From: Methylobacterium amylolyticum
GTDB lineage: Bacteria > Pseudomonadota > Alphaproteobacteria > Rhizobiales > Beijerinckiaceae
NCBI RefSeq assembly: GCF_030700245.1
Contig: NZ_JAUYZI010000022.1
Coordinates: 1 to 64,000, forward strand
Length of the DNA stretch: 64,000 bases
Direction: 5' to 3'
Part shown: one piece after another, positions 27,954 to 37,173 of the stretch
How the letters are laid out: each line of letters begins with the position of its first letter
Numbering within the stretch: position 1 is the stretch's first letter
Notes under the pieces: generated by a model
The model's database searches: none
What the model saw: the letters and a program-made list of their open reading frames with translations, nothing else
Told to the model about the DNA's origin: nothing
Translations under genes and position numbers: made by a program

Positions 27954-29363
27954 ATGCACCTGTTCAGGACGGCGATGCCCACCCTCTTCCCGCGGCGCCC
28001 GGGCACCCCGATCGGCGCCAGTGCCGGACGGGCCGAGGCGGCCCCGTTCGGGCGCTCCGAGGCGGGCGGGCCGGAGGTGACGGCCTTCACCCTCGACAAC
28101 GGCCTCGACGTCGTCGTCGTCCCCGACCGCCGGGCGCCGGTGGCCACCCACATGATCTGGTATCGCAACGGCTCGGCCGACGATCCGCTCGGCCAGTCGG
28201 GCATCGCCCACTTCCTCGAGCACCTGATGTTCAAGGGCACGGAGAAGCACCCCGTGGGCGCCTTCTCCAAGGCGGTGTCGGGCCTGGGCGGCCAGGAGAA
28301 CGCCTTCACCAGCTACGACTACACCGCCTATTTCCAGCGGGTCGCCCGCGACCACCTCGGCACGATGATGGCCTTCGAGGCCGACCGGATGAGCGGCCTC
28401 GTCCTCGACGACGCCGTGGTCGCCCCCGAGCGCGACGTGGTGCTGGAGGAGCGCCGCATGCGGGTCGAGACCGACCCCAGCGCGCAGCTCTCCGAGGCGA
28501 TGGCGGCGTCGCTGTTCGTCCACCACCCCTACGGCATCCCGATCATCGGCTGGATGCACGAGATCGAGGGGCTGAACCGCACCCACGCGCTCGACTACTA
28601 CAAGCGCTTCTACACCCCCGAGAACGCGATCCTGGTGGTGGCCGGCGACGTGACCCCGGACGAGGTGCGGCGGCTCGCCGAGGACACCTACGGCCGGGTC
28701 GCGCCCCAGGGCGCCCGTCCGGAGCGGGTCCGGGCGCGCGAGCCGGAGCCCCGGGCCCTGCGCCGGGTGGCGGTGGCCGACCCCAAGGTCGAGCAGCCGA
28801 CCCTGCAGCGGCTCTACCTCACGCCCTCCTGCATCACCGCCCGCGACGGCGGCTGCCACGACCTCGAGCTGCTGGCCGAGGTGCTGGGCGGGGGCTCGAC
28901 CTCCTACCTCTACCGCAAGCTCGTCCTGGAGAGCGGGCTCGCCGTCAACGCGGGCGCCTGGTACATGGGCTCGGCGATCGACGACACCCGCTTCTCCGTC
29001 TACGCGGTGCCCGCCGAGGGCGTCAGCCTGGAGAAGCTGGAGGCCGCCGTCGACCGGGTGCTCGCCCGCGCCCCCGCCGAGGCGCTGTCGCCCGACGCGA
29101 TCGAGCGCGCCAAGACCCGGCTGGTCGCCGAGACCGTCTACTCGTCCGACAGCCAGTCCTCGCTCGCCCGCATCTACGGCTCGGCGCTCGCCATCGGCGA
29201 GACCATCGAGGAGGTCCGCCGCTGGCCAGCCGACATCGAGGCGGTGACGCAGGCCCGGCTCAAGGACTCGGTCGAGCGCTGGCTCGTGCCCGCCCGCTCG
29301 GTCACCGGCTACCTCACCAAGGCCCAGGACCCCGACGCCCCGGTCGCCATGGCGGCGGAGTGA
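27954..29363 (+). CDS. M16 family zinc metallopeptidase (catalytic subunit)
   Basis: 469-residue pitrilysin-type peptidase. The inverted zinc motif HFLEH is at 86-90 (H86, E89 general base, H90) and the third ligand is the glutamate near 166 (VVLEERRMR). Two M16 half-domains are present. The leader before about residue 40 is basic and Pro-rich and lacks a clear signal peptide from ATG 27954 (GAAGGA upstream). It pairs with the following inactive M16 protein, as in PqqF- or MPP-like heterodimers. Likely degrades small peptides in periplasm or cytoplasm. Confidence 0.92.
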   Translation: MHLFRTAMPTLFPRRPGTPIGASAGRAEAAPFGRSEAGGPEVTAFTLDNGLDVVVVPDRRAPVATHMIWYRNGSADDPLGQSGIAHFLEHLMFKGTEKHPVGAFSKAVSGLGGQENAFTSYDYTAYFQRVARDHLGTMMAFEADRMSGLVLDDAVVAPERDVVLEERRMRVETDPSAQLSEAMAASLFVHHPYGIPIIGWMHEIEGLNRTHALDYYKRFYTPENAILVVAGDVTPDEVRRLAEDTYGRVAPQGARPERVRAREPEPRALRRVAVADPKVEQPTLQRLYLTPSCITARDGGCHDLELLAEVLGGGSTSYLYRKLVLESGLAVNAGAWYMGSAIDDTRFSVYAVPAEGVSLEKLEAAVDRVLARAPAEALSPDAIERAKTRLVAETVYSSDSQSSLARIYGSALAIGETIEEVRRWPADIEAVTQARLKDSVERWLVPARSVTGYLTKAQDPDAPVAMAAE

Positions 29364-29421
29364 GGCTCTCCCCCGAGACCCCGCCCCGCGCCCGACCGCA
29401 CGAACAGAACACGAGGCTCCC

Positions 29422-30705
29422 ATGAACCTGGCCGACACCGACACGCGCAGTGCCACGAGCCCGACCACGGCGCTCCCCGTCGCGAGCGTCCCCGGCGTCG
29501 AGGCGTGGCACGTCGAGTCCCCCGTGGTGCCGATGATCGCCCTGTCCTTCACCTTCGAGGGCGGCGCGGCACAGGACCCGGCGGGCAAGGCCGGCTGCGC
29601 CCAGATGCTCGCCCGCCTGCTCGACGAGGGCGCCGGCGACCTCGGCTCCGACGCCTTCCAGGAGCGGCTCGCGGCGCGGGCCATCGAGCTGTCCTTCCAC
29701 GCCGGCCCCGACGCGCTGGGCGGCTCGCTGAAGATGCTGCTCAAGCACGCCGACGAGGCGATCGACCTGCTGGCGCTGGCGCTCGCCAAGCCGCGCCTCG
29801 ATCCCGACGCGATCGAGCGGGTGCGGGCGCAGGTGATCGCCGGCCTGCGCTACCAGCAGAACGATCCCGGGGTGATGGCCTCCCGCCGCTTCTTCAAGGA
29901 GGCGTTCCACGGCCACGCCTACGCCCGCCCCTCCTCGGGCACGGTGGAGAGCGTCACCGCGATCACCCGCGACGACCTGCTCGCCATGCACGCCCGGATC
30001 ATCGGCCGCGGCCGGATCAAGGTCGCCGCGGTCGGCGCGATCAACGCCGAGAAACTCGCCGAGAGCCTGACCCGCGCCTTCGGCGGCCTGTCCGAGGCCG
30101 GCGCCCTGAAGGCGGTGCCGCGCACCACCGTGCAGGATCTCGGCAAGCGCATCGTCGTCGATCTCGACGTGCCGCAATCGGTGATCCGCTTCGGCATGGC
30201 CGGCGTGCCCTGGCGCGACCCGGACTTCATCCCGGCCTACGTCCTCAACCACATCCTCGGCGGCGGCGCCTTCACCTCGCGCCTGTTCCAGGAGGTGCGC
30301 GAGAAGCGTGGCCTCGCCTACTCGGTCGGCACCTCGCTGGTGAGCCACCGGGCCGCGGCGATGACCTGGGGCTACACCGCCACCAAGAACGAGCGCGTGG
30401 CCGAGGCCCTGTCGGTGATCGGCGACGAGATCGGGCGGCTCATCACCGACGGCCCCTCCGACGAGGAGTTGCAGAAGGCCAAGGACTACCTCACCGGCTC
30501 CTACGCGCTGGGCTTCGACACCTCGACCAAGATCGCCCACCAGATCGTGCAGATCGCGTTCGAGGATCTGGGCATGGACTACATCGCCCGGCGCAACGCC
30601 ATGGTGTCGTCCGTCACGCAGGCCGACATCCGCCGCGCCGCCGGCCGCACCTTCGCGGACGGGCGCATGCTGGTGGTCGCCGCCGGCCGGCCGACCGGGT
30701 TCTGA
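29422..30705 (+). CDS. M16 family protein lacking the zinc motif (regulatory subunit)
   Basis: 427-residue partner of the upstream peptidase. Where HxxEH should be, the sequence reads [13 protein letters not shown], so it cannot bind zinc. It keeps the C-terminal Arg/Tyr pair ([15 protein letters not shown]) that active partners use to hold substrate. In heterodimeric M16 enzymes one subunit supplies zinc and the other supplies this R/Y pair. Gap to the first gene is 58 bases, same strand. A multi-hairpin repeat follows the stop. Confidence 0.92.
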   Translation: MNLADTDTRSATSPTTALPVASVPGVEAWHVESPVVPMIALSFTFEGGAAQDPAGKAGCAQMLARLLDEGAGDLGSDAFQERLAARAIELSFHAGPDALGGSLKMLLKHADEAIDLLALALAKPRLDPDAIERVRAQVIAGLRYQQNDPGVMASRRFFKEAFHGHAYARPSSGTVESVTAITRDDLLAMHARIIGRGRIKVAAVGAINAEKLAESLTRAFGGLSEAGALKAVPRTTVQDLGKRIVVDLDVPQSVIRFGMAGVPWRDPDFIPAYVLNHILGGGAFTSRLFQEVREKRGLAYSVGTSLVSHRAAAMTWGYTATKNERVAEALSVIGDEIGRLITDGPSDEELQKAKDYLTGSYALGFDTSTKIAHQIVQIAFEDLGMDYIARRNAMVSSVTQADIRRAAGRTFADGRMLVVAAGRPTGF

Positions 30706-30718
30706 CGAGACGGGGTGT

Positions 30719-30812
30719 CGAGAGGGCGAGCCCTCTCGCGGGTGCCGGGCCGCGCCCAGCGATCTTCGGGGCTCCGCCCCGAAAACCCCGCCGAAGGGAC
30801 ACGTCCCTTCGG
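30719..30812. repeat. Multi-hairpin intergenic element, copy B
   Basis: Stems CGAGAGGG-CGAG-CCCTCTCG (30719-30738), CGGGGC-TCC-GCCCCG (30767-30781), CCGAAGGGA-CACG-TCCCTTCGG (30791-30812). Lacks the third, smaller stem of copies A and C. Follows the M16 operon and precedes the dioxygenase gene on the same strand, so it may act as the M16 terminator. Confidence 0.85.
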
Positions 30813-30898
30813 GATCCCGTTTCCGATGCAGGGCTGATCTGCGCCCGCGCGGGCGGCGCTGCGCTTATCTGTGGCGTGGACTCCCCGAAGCGAACGCC

Positions 30899-31840
30899 AT
30901 GCAACTCACCGGCCTCCACCACCTGACCGCGGTCACCGCCCGCGCCGCGCAGAACGTCGCGTTCTACACCGGCACCCTCGGCCTGCGGCTGGTGAAGAAG
31001 ACCGTCAACCAGGACGACGTCTCCGCCTACCACCTGTTCTACGCCGACGGGCTGGCGAGCCCGGGCAGCGACATCACCTTCTTCGACTGGCCCGCCCCGC
31101 CCGAACGGCGCGGCTCGAACAGCATCAGCCGGGTCCACCTGCGCGTGCCGGGCGACGCCCTGCCCTGGTGGCACGCCCGCCTGACCGGGGCGGGCGTGCC
31201 CTGCACCGCTCCGGAGACCCGCGACGGCCGCCTCACCCTCGCCTTCGAGGACCCGGAAGGCCAGCGCCTCGCCCTGGTCGCCGACGCGGACGGCCCCGCC
31301 CACCCCTACGGCCGCTCGCCGGTGCCGGTCGCCCATCAGATCCGCGGCCTCGGTCCCGTGCGCCTCTCGGTCCCGCAGCCCGAGCGCACCGCCGCGGTGC
31401 TGACCGACGTCCTGGGGATGCGCCCGGCCCGGAGCTTCGAGACGCCGGAGGGATCCGTGGCGGTCTTCGCCATGGGGCCGGGCGGCCCGGCGGCCGAGGT
31501 GCAACTCCTCGCCGACCCCGCGGGTCCGGCCCGCCAGGGCGCGGGCGGCGTCCACCACGTCGCCTTCCGGATCCCCGACGCGGATTACGGCGCCTGGGCC
31601 GACCGGCTGCGGGCGGCGCGGGCGCCGACGAGCGGCCCGGTCGACCGCTACTACTTCCGCAGCCTCTACTTCCGCGATCCGAACGGGATCCTGTTCGAGA
31701 TCGCCACCGACGGGCCCGGCTTCACCGCCGACGAGCCGCTGGAGAGCTTGGGCGAGCGCCTCAGCCTGCCGCCGTTCCTGGAAGGGCGGCGCGCGGAGAT
31801 CGAGGCGGGGCTGGCGCCGCTCGCGGCCGCGACGCGCTGA
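30899..31840 (+). CDS. VOC family ring-cleaving dioxygenase (glyoxalase fold)
   Basis: 313-residue protein made of two vicinal-oxygen-chelate modules. Start [11 protein letters not shown] gives one metal histidine; [12 protein letters not shown] gives the second; [12 protein letters not shown] supplies the glutamate. The overall pattern fits the MhqO/LinE-like extradiol dioxygenases that open hydroquinones or catechols with Fe(II). Substrate not determinable. ATG 30899 begins exactly at the first strand. Confidence 0.88.
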   Translation: MQLTGLHHLTAVTARAAQNVAFYTGTLGLRLVKKTVNQDDVSAYHLFYADGLASPGSDITFFDWPAPPERRGSNSISRVHLRVPGDALPWWHARLTGAGVPCTAPETRDGRLTLAFEDPEGQRLALVADADGPAHPYGRSPVPVAHQIRGLGPVRLSVPQPERTAAVLTDVLGMRPARSFETPEGSVAVFAMGPGGPAAEVQLLADPAGPARQGAGGVHHVAFRIPDADYGAWADRLRAARAPTSGPVDRYYFRSLYFRDPNGILFEIATDGPGFTADEPLESLGERLSLPPFLEGRRAEIEAGLAPLAAATR

Positions 31841-32004
31841 GCGGTCCGGGCTCGGACGGCCTCACGAATGCCAAAAAAATATTCGAATGATTCCAGGACG
31901 TTCACTTCTTCGGCCGCTGTGGCGTCCTGCGCCTTGACCTGCGTGCCGCAGGTGCGAAAAGACCCCCGGCCGAGCGACGATAGGATTCGAGGACTGACCC
32001 GGCG

Positions 32005-32778
32005 ATGAGCAAGTACTACGAGGAGCGGGTGCTGTCGGTGCACCACTGGACGGACAATCTGTTCTCGTTCCGCACCACCCGCGATCCGGCGTTCCGCTTC
32101 CGCAACGGCGAGTTCACGATGATCGGCATCGAGGTCGAGGGTCGGCCGCTGCTGCGCGCCTACTCGGTGGTCTCGGCCAACTACGAGGAGGAACTCGAGT
32201 TCTTCTCGATCAAGGTGCAGAACGGCCCGCTCACCTCGAAGCTCCAGCATCTCAAGGTCGGCGACCCGATCATCGTCGGCAAGAAGCCCACCGGCACCCT
32301 GGTGCTCGACAACCTGCTGCCCGGCCGCCACCTCTACCTGCTCGGCACCGGCACCGGGCTGGCGCCGTTCCTGTCGATCATCAAGGACCCGGAGACCTAC
32401 GACCGCTTCGAGAAGGTGGTGCTGGTCCACGGCTGCCGGCAGGTGCAGGAACTCGCCTACGGCGAGACCATCACCGAGACGCTGCCGACCCATGAGTTCC
32501 TGGGCGAGATGATCGCGAACCAGCTCGTCTACTATCCGACCGTGACCCGCGAGCCGTTCCGCAACCGCGGCCGGATCACCGACCTGATGGTCTCGGGCAA
32601 GCTGTTCGAGGATATCGGCCTGCCGCCGATGTCGATCGAGGCCGATCGGTTCATGCTGTGCGGCAGCCCGGAAATGATCCGCGACACCCGCGAGCTCTTG
32701 TCGTCGCGCGGCTACGAGGAGGGCAACCACGGCGAGGCGGCCCACTACGTCATCGAGAAGGCCTTCGTCGAGAAGTAG
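32005..32778 (+). CDS. fpr: Ferredoxin--NADP(+) reductase
   Basis: 257-residue FAD enzyme moving electrons between NADPH and ferredoxin/flavodoxin; in proteobacteria often linked to oxidative stress and Fe-S repair. FAD motif RAYSVVS at 51-57, NADP motif GTGTGLAPF at 114-122, CGSPEM near the end, and the terminal AFVEK typical of the bacterial subclass. RBS is weak. A T6 tract directly follows the stop, then a hairpin terminator. The upstream gap contains an ACCTGC-N5-GCAGGT dyad (31937-31953) of unknown meaning. Confidence 0.95.
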   Translation: MSKYYEERVLSVHHWTDNLFSFRTTRDPAFRFRNGEFTMIGIEVEGRPLLRAYSVVSANYEEELEFFSIKVQNGPLTSKLQHLKVGDPIIVGKKPTGTLVLDNLLPGRHLYLLGTGTGLAPFLSIIKDPETYDRFEKVVLVHGCRQVQELAYGETITETLPTHEFLGEMIANQLVYYPTVTREPFRNRGRITDLMVSGKLFEDIGLPPMSIEADRFMLCGSPEMIRDTRELLSSRGYEEGNHGEAAHYVIEKAFVEK

Positions 32779-32800
32779 TTTTTTCGGGATTTGGCGTCGT

Positions 32801-32830
32801 GCCCGGTGCGGTCCGCTGCGCCGGGCTTTT
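32801..32830 (+). terminator. Intrinsic terminator of fpr
   Basis: GCCCGG (32801-32806) pairs with CCGGGC (32821-32826), followed by TTTT. It lies 23 bases after the fpr stop. Confidence 0.65.
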
Positions 32831-32968
32831 CTGTGCGCCGCTCTCGTCACCGCGAACGAAGCGAGGCAGCCCGGCGCGGCGCGCGATCACGGGACGGGGC
32901 GCTCCGGGATGTCCCCGGCGGGCCGATGACCGGCCTGCCTCCTCGGCGCGCCGAAGGGCCGCCGCGCC

Positions 32969-35900
32969 TCAGCGCTCCCCGGCCGGCACCGGCGGCACGC
33001 CCTCGGCGAAGGGGCCGCCGCCCGCGCTGAACAGCTTGCGCAGGAAGCCGGGGGCCACCGCCGAGAGCGGGTTCACGGTCACGTCCGGGTTCCCGAGCCG
33101 GCCCGAGACGCGGAAGTTGACCGCGAACAGGCCCTCGTTGTGCCCGCCCGCCAGCAGCGGCCCGAACAGGGGCACCTGTGCCACCACGTTGTTGAGCCCG
33201 TAGAGCGGCACGAAGGTGCCGTTGATGTCGGTGCGATCGCGCCCGGTATCGAGCCAGCCCGACAGGGTGAAGCCCATTGCCGCGTTCGAGATCGCCGCGT
33301 CGGTGAAGTCGACCCGGCTTCCGCTGCGGACGAAGTTCGCGCGCATCCGGTCGAAGCTGACGGAACTCTGGGCCTGCGCAGGGGCCCCGCGCCGCCCGCG
33401 GCCGGCCTCGGGCTCGGGCTCCGGGCTCTGCGCCATGATGCTCGACAGGGCCGGCTCGTTGCGCAGGGTGAAGTCGCGGATCTGGACGACGCCGGCCTGC
33501 GGGCCGTCGTTGAGGCCGATCCCGGCGCTGAGCCGGCCGCCGTACATCCGCCGGTACACGTCGGTGAAGCGCAGGGTCGCCCCGGCATCGGCCGACTCGA
33601 CGCTGAGCACCGGCACGCCGCGCTCGCCGCGGGCCACGTTGGCCGTGAACGGCGCCGCGCGGAACCGGCCGGTGATGCTCGCCGCGCGCAGGTCCCGCCC
33701 GCGCAGCGACAGCTTCAGGGCGGCCCCCGTCATCGCCTCGTCGTTGAAGCCGGTGAGGATCGGCAACTGGATGTCGGCCTCGATGTCCTTCGGGCTCGCC
33801 TCCTTCGCGTCCCTGCCCCCCTTGCCCTCGGGGCCGGTGAGCGACTTGAGGAAGGGGCGCGCGTCGGCCACCGCGCCGCGCACGCTCACCCGGTAGCCGC
33901 TGCCGGCCTTGTCGAGGCTCACGCGCATGTCGTCGCCGGGCGACAGCTTGAGGCTCGTCAGGTCCGCGTGCTCCAGGCCGCCCTCGGTGGAGATCGTGGC
34001 GCTGCCCCGGGCGCTGGCCGGTGCGGCGTCGAGGACGACGTCGCGGAGGTCGAAGCCCCCGGCGGTCTCGGTCAGGGTGAAGGCGAGCCGGCCGGGCTTG
34101 CCCGCCGGCTTGGTGAAGCCCGGCAGCAGCCCGTCGATGCCGGCCCGGGCGAGGTCCGCCTCGACCCGGATCGGCGGCTTGCCCGACCGGCCGATCGGCA
34201 CCACCGCCCGGACGGGGATCGTGCCCGAGAGCTGCGGCGCGGTGGGCAGGCCCTTCTTCGCCCGCAGGGCGTCGTCGAGGGCGAGCGTCACGGTCGCCTC
34301 GCCGGGCGCGCCCGGCTTGGGCTGGCGCAGGTCGATCCCGATGGGCGCACCCGCGACCCGGCCGTCGCCCTTCAGCGCGAAGTTGCCGCGGTCGTAGGAC
34401 AGGGTGAACCGGCCGGCCTCCAGCCGGTCCTTGCCCACGACCTTGTCGACCGCGAGGTCGCTGAGCGTGCCGGTCAGCGTCAGCGGCAGGTCGGGCAGAT
34501 CGGGGATGTGCCGCAGGTCGAGGGGGAAGTCGACGCGCAGGTCGGCGGCGCCCTTGATCGTCGCCGGGTCGAGATCGACGCTCATCACGCTCTTGAACAG
34601 CTTGGCCTGGAGCACGCTCGCCATCCCGTCGGCGCCGCCGGTGAGCCGCATGCCGATCTGGGCGATCACTCGGTCCGGGGTGATCTCGGGGATGACGAAG
34701 CTGCCGTCGGAGATCGCCATCCCCCGCCCGTCCGGGCCGCGGACCTCGGCGGTCACCCCGCGCACCGTCGTCGTGCGGCCGGTGATGACGCCCGAGACCC
34801 GGCCCTTGGTCACCGGCGGCGCGTCCGCAGAGACATCGATCGCCGCGTTCGACACGCGGAAGTCGATGTGCACCGCCGCGTCCGGCATCGGGTCGCCGCG
34901 CGTGGCGGCGGCGAGTTCCGAGCCCGACATGTCGACCTTGATGTCGACGCCGTCGATGTGGCCGGAGCGCAACTGATCGACGAGGTAGCCCCGCGCCGCG
35001 GGCGCGATGTTCTCCGGCCACAGGCGCAGGCCGGTGCGCACCTCGCCCTCGGTGGCGACGACGTGGAGCGTCAGGCCGCCGTCGTCGGCGGTGGTGTCGA
35101 CCGTGCCGGTGATGTGGCCCTTCACCCCCGGGCCGGTCACGGCGAAGTCGTCGATGGCGATGCCGCCCCCGCGCCCGGTGAGGTGCGCGTCGACGGTGTC
35201 GAGCTTCACCGGCGCGTCGGCCGGCGCCGCGCCGCGCAGGACGGCGTCGCGGCCGGTGAGGGTGGCGGTCCAGTCCGAGCCGGATCCCGGCGGGCTCTGG
35301 GCCCAGCTCCCGGTCAGGCGCACGGCGTTGCCCGCGCCGGCGTAGTCGAGCCCGGTGAGCGCCATCGTGCGGGCGGCCTCGTCCCAGCTCAGGGAGGCGG
35401 TGAGGTTCTCGACGGTGACGGGGTTGAAGTCCTTCTCCTCGATCAGGACCGTGCCGTCGCCGGTGCGGAGCTGGGCGGTCATCGCCGCGAGGCGGCCCCC
35501 CGCCAGCCGCACCTCGGCCCGGGCCGAGAGCTTCAGGTCGGTGGTCACCGGCAGCGTCGAGTGGCCCGTCAGCAGCAGCAGGTCGGTCACCGGCAGGTCG
35601 TCGAGGGTGATGGTGCCCGATCGCCGGGTCGGCCCGGGCCCGTCCTCGACGGCCTCGCGCACCGATCCGCCGAAGCGCCACTCGCCGTGCGGCCCGTCGA
35701 GGCGCAGCTCGAAATTGCGCGCGCCGCTCACCGGATCGCGCCCGAACAGGCCGTTGACCCGGGCGAACACCGCCCGCTCGCGGCCGTCGTCGTCGATCAG
35801 GCGCAGGCGCGCGTCGGTGACCCGGGCGCGGTCGAGGGCGCCGACCACGCCGCCGGGATCGAGCACCACGCCGAAGATCGAGGCGAGGGCCGTCGAGAGC

Positions 35901-36421
35901 GGCGAGGCCTTGCGGGGACCGTCCGCCGCGTCCGGCGGCGCGGGGGGCTCGACGTCGACCGGGTGGGCGGCCTCCGAGGCGGCGAAGGCGATCGAGCCGT
36001 CCCGGTGCACCAGCGCCGTGGTCTGGGTCTCGCGGAACTCGATGGAGCGCGGCTTGAGATCGAGGCGGAGCAGGCCCCACGGGTCGAGGCTGACCAGCGC
36101 CAGCGGCGCGCGCACCACCAGCGCGCCTTGCGGGTTGCGGATGTCGAGGCCGGTGAAGCGGAGCGCCAGCGCGTTCTCGCGGTCGAGTTCCAGGCTGCTG
36201 CCGCGGATGCCGATGGTCCAGCCCGGGCCGATCCGCTCGGCGACCGCGGCCGCGACCCGGCGCGACAGGCCGTCGATGCGCAGCGGTCCGTTGGACAGGC
36301 GCAGCGCCGCGGCGCCGATCCCGGCACCGGCCAGGACCACCACGACGAGCAGGCCGACGAGGCAGAACCCACCCCAGCGCCGTGCCCGCCGCCCGCCTCC
36401 CGAGGTGTTCCCGTCCGCCAT
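32969..36421 (-). CDS. Giant AsmA/YhdP-like envelope protein (DUF3971 and AsmA-like C-terminal domain)
   Basis: 1150-residue protein anchored by one N-terminal helix (about 17-38), with the rest in the periplasm. Long runs of alternating beta-strand segments (such as GKGHITGTVDTTADDGGLTLHV-type repeats) fit the beta-groove fold of AsmA, YhdP and TamB relatives, which shuttle phospholipids from inner to outer membrane. The C-terminus has the AsmA-like STSISG-type strands FTDAAISNAAMGFTLSGWLD and a proline-rich end. ATG 36421 is preferred over GTG-type upstream codons as it opens just before the basic stop-transfer region. Divergent from bcp. Confidence 0.85.
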   Translation of the reverse strand: MADGNTSGGGRRARRWGGFCLVGLLVVVVLAGAGIGAAALRLSNGPLRIDGLSRRVAAAVAERIGPGWTIGIRGSSLELDRENALALRFTGLDIRNPQGALVVRAPLALVSLDPWGLLRLDLKPRSIEFRETQTTALVHRDGSIAFAASEAAHPVDVEPPAPPDAADGPRKASPLSTALASIFGVVLDPGGVVGALDRARVTDARLRLIDDDGRERAVFARVNGLFGRDPVSGARNFELRLDGPHGEWRFGGSVREAVEDGPGPTRRSGTITLDDLPVTDLLLLTGHSTLPVTTDLKLSARAEVRLAGGRLAAMTAQLRTGDGTVLIEEKDFNPVTVENLTASLSWDEAARTMALTGLDYAGAGNAVRLTGSWAQSPPGSGSDWTATLTGRDAVLRGAAPADAPVKLDTVDAHLTGRGGGIAIDDFAVTGPGVKGHITGTVDTTADDGGLTLHVVATEGEVRTGLRLWPENIAPAARGYLVDQLRSGHIDGVDIKVDMSGSELAAATRGDPMPDAAVHIDFRVSNAAIDVSADAPPVTKGRVSGVITGRTTTVRGVTAEVRGPDGRGMAISDGSFVIPEITPDRVIAQIGMRLTGGADGMASVLQAKLFKSVMSVDLDPATIKGAADLRVDFPLDLRHIPDLPDLPLTLTGTLSDLAVDKVVGKDRLEAGRFTLSYDRGNFALKGDGRVAGAPIGIDLRQPKPGAPGEATVTLALDDALRAKKGLPTAPQLSGTIPVRAVVPIGRSGKPPIRVEADLARAGIDGLLPGFTKPAGKPGRLAFTLTETAGGFDLRDVVLDAAPASARGSATISTEGGLEHADLTSLKLSPGDDMRVSLDKAGSGYRVSVRGAVADARPFLKSLTGPEGKGGRDAKEASPKDIEADIQLPILTGFNDEAMTGAALKLSLRGRDLRAASITGRFRAAPFTANVARGERGVPVLSVESADAGATLRFTDVYRRMYGGRLSAGIGLNDGPQAGVVQIRDFTLRNEPALSSIMAQSPEPEPEAGRGRRGAPAQAQSSVSFDRMRANFVRSGSRVDFTDAAISNAAMGFTLSGWLDTGRDRTDINGTFVPLYGLNNVVAQVPLFGPLLAGGHNEGLFAVNFRVSGRLGNPDVTVNPLSAVAPGFLRKLFSAGGGPFAEGVPPVPAGER

Positions 36422-36597
36422 CGAGGCCCTTGTCACGGGTGTCGCGCGGGACTCTCCTGCCCCGCGACCGCTGGATCGGAGCGCGGCCGGCCTTTACAGC
36501 GGGCGGCGCTCCGGGCTTGGCTGTTTCGTGCGACGGCGTCGCGACACGCGCGGGCCGCCGGCCACCCACACCAGCAATCGGCCGAAAGGAAGGCACC

Positions 36598-37065
36598 ATG
36601 CCGCTGACGGAGGGCGAGCCCGCCCCGGATTTCGACCTTCCCGGCTCCGGCGGCGCGCGGATCGCCCTCGCCGCGCTGAAGGGTCAGACCGTGGTGCTGT
36701 ACTTCTACCCGAAGGACGACACGAGCGGCTGCACCCTGGAGGCGCAGGGCTTCAACGCCCTGCTGCCGGCCTTCGCCGAGGCGGGGGCGCAGGTGGTCGG
36801 GATGTCGCCGGACCCGGTCAGGAGCCACGACAGGTTCTGCGGCAAGTACGGACTGGCCTTCCCGCTCGCCTCCGACGAGACCAAGGAGACGCTCCAGGCC
36901 TACGGCGTCTGGGTCCAGAAGAGCATGTACGGGCGCACCTACATGGGCGTCGAGCGCACCACGGTGCTGATCGACCGCGCGGGCCGGATCGCGCGGATCT
37001 GGCCGAAGGTGAAGGTGCCGGGCCACGCCGAGGAGGTTCTCGCGGCAGCGCGCACGATCGCGTGA
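36598..37065 (+). CDS. bcp: Peroxiredoxin, Bcp/PrxQ type
   Basis: 155-residue thiol peroxidase reducing hydrogen and organic peroxides. Peroxidatic C45 in YPKDDTSGCTLEA; the YFYPKD strand and PDPVRSHDRF segment are characteristic. The position five residues after C45, where many Bcp proteins have the resolving cysteine, is Q50, and the only other cysteine is C81 (DRFCGKYG); so resolution must use C81 or an external thiol. ATG 36598 has a strong GAAAGGAAGG site. Divergent from the AsmA-like gene. Confidence 0.93.
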   Translation: MPLTEGEPAPDFDLPGSGGARIALAALKGQTVVLYFYPKDDTSGCTLEAQGFNALLPAFAEAGAQVVGMSPDPVRSHDRFCGKYGLAFPLASDETKETLQAYGVWVQKSMYGRTYMGVERTTVLIDRAGRIARIWPKVKVPGHAEEVLAAARTIA

Positions 37066-37173
37066 TCGCCGTGTCCCGCGTCCGGACGGTCGGCGGCGCT
37101 CCGGCATCGCGCGGACCCACGGATCCTTAACCTTACCGGATGCTCAATGGCGGCCCGCGCGACGGGTTGTGTC

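Noticed and set aside
32847-32900. Second copy of the GTCATCGCGAG repeat after fpr
   Set aside because: Only a degenerate half-arm (GTCACCGCGAACGAAGCGAG) is visible, with no matching second arm.
33140-36607. 1155-codon open frame antisense to the AsmA-like gene
   Set aside because: It mirrors a real gene in a very GC-rich genome, has low-complexity Arg/Gly/Ala translation and no domain.
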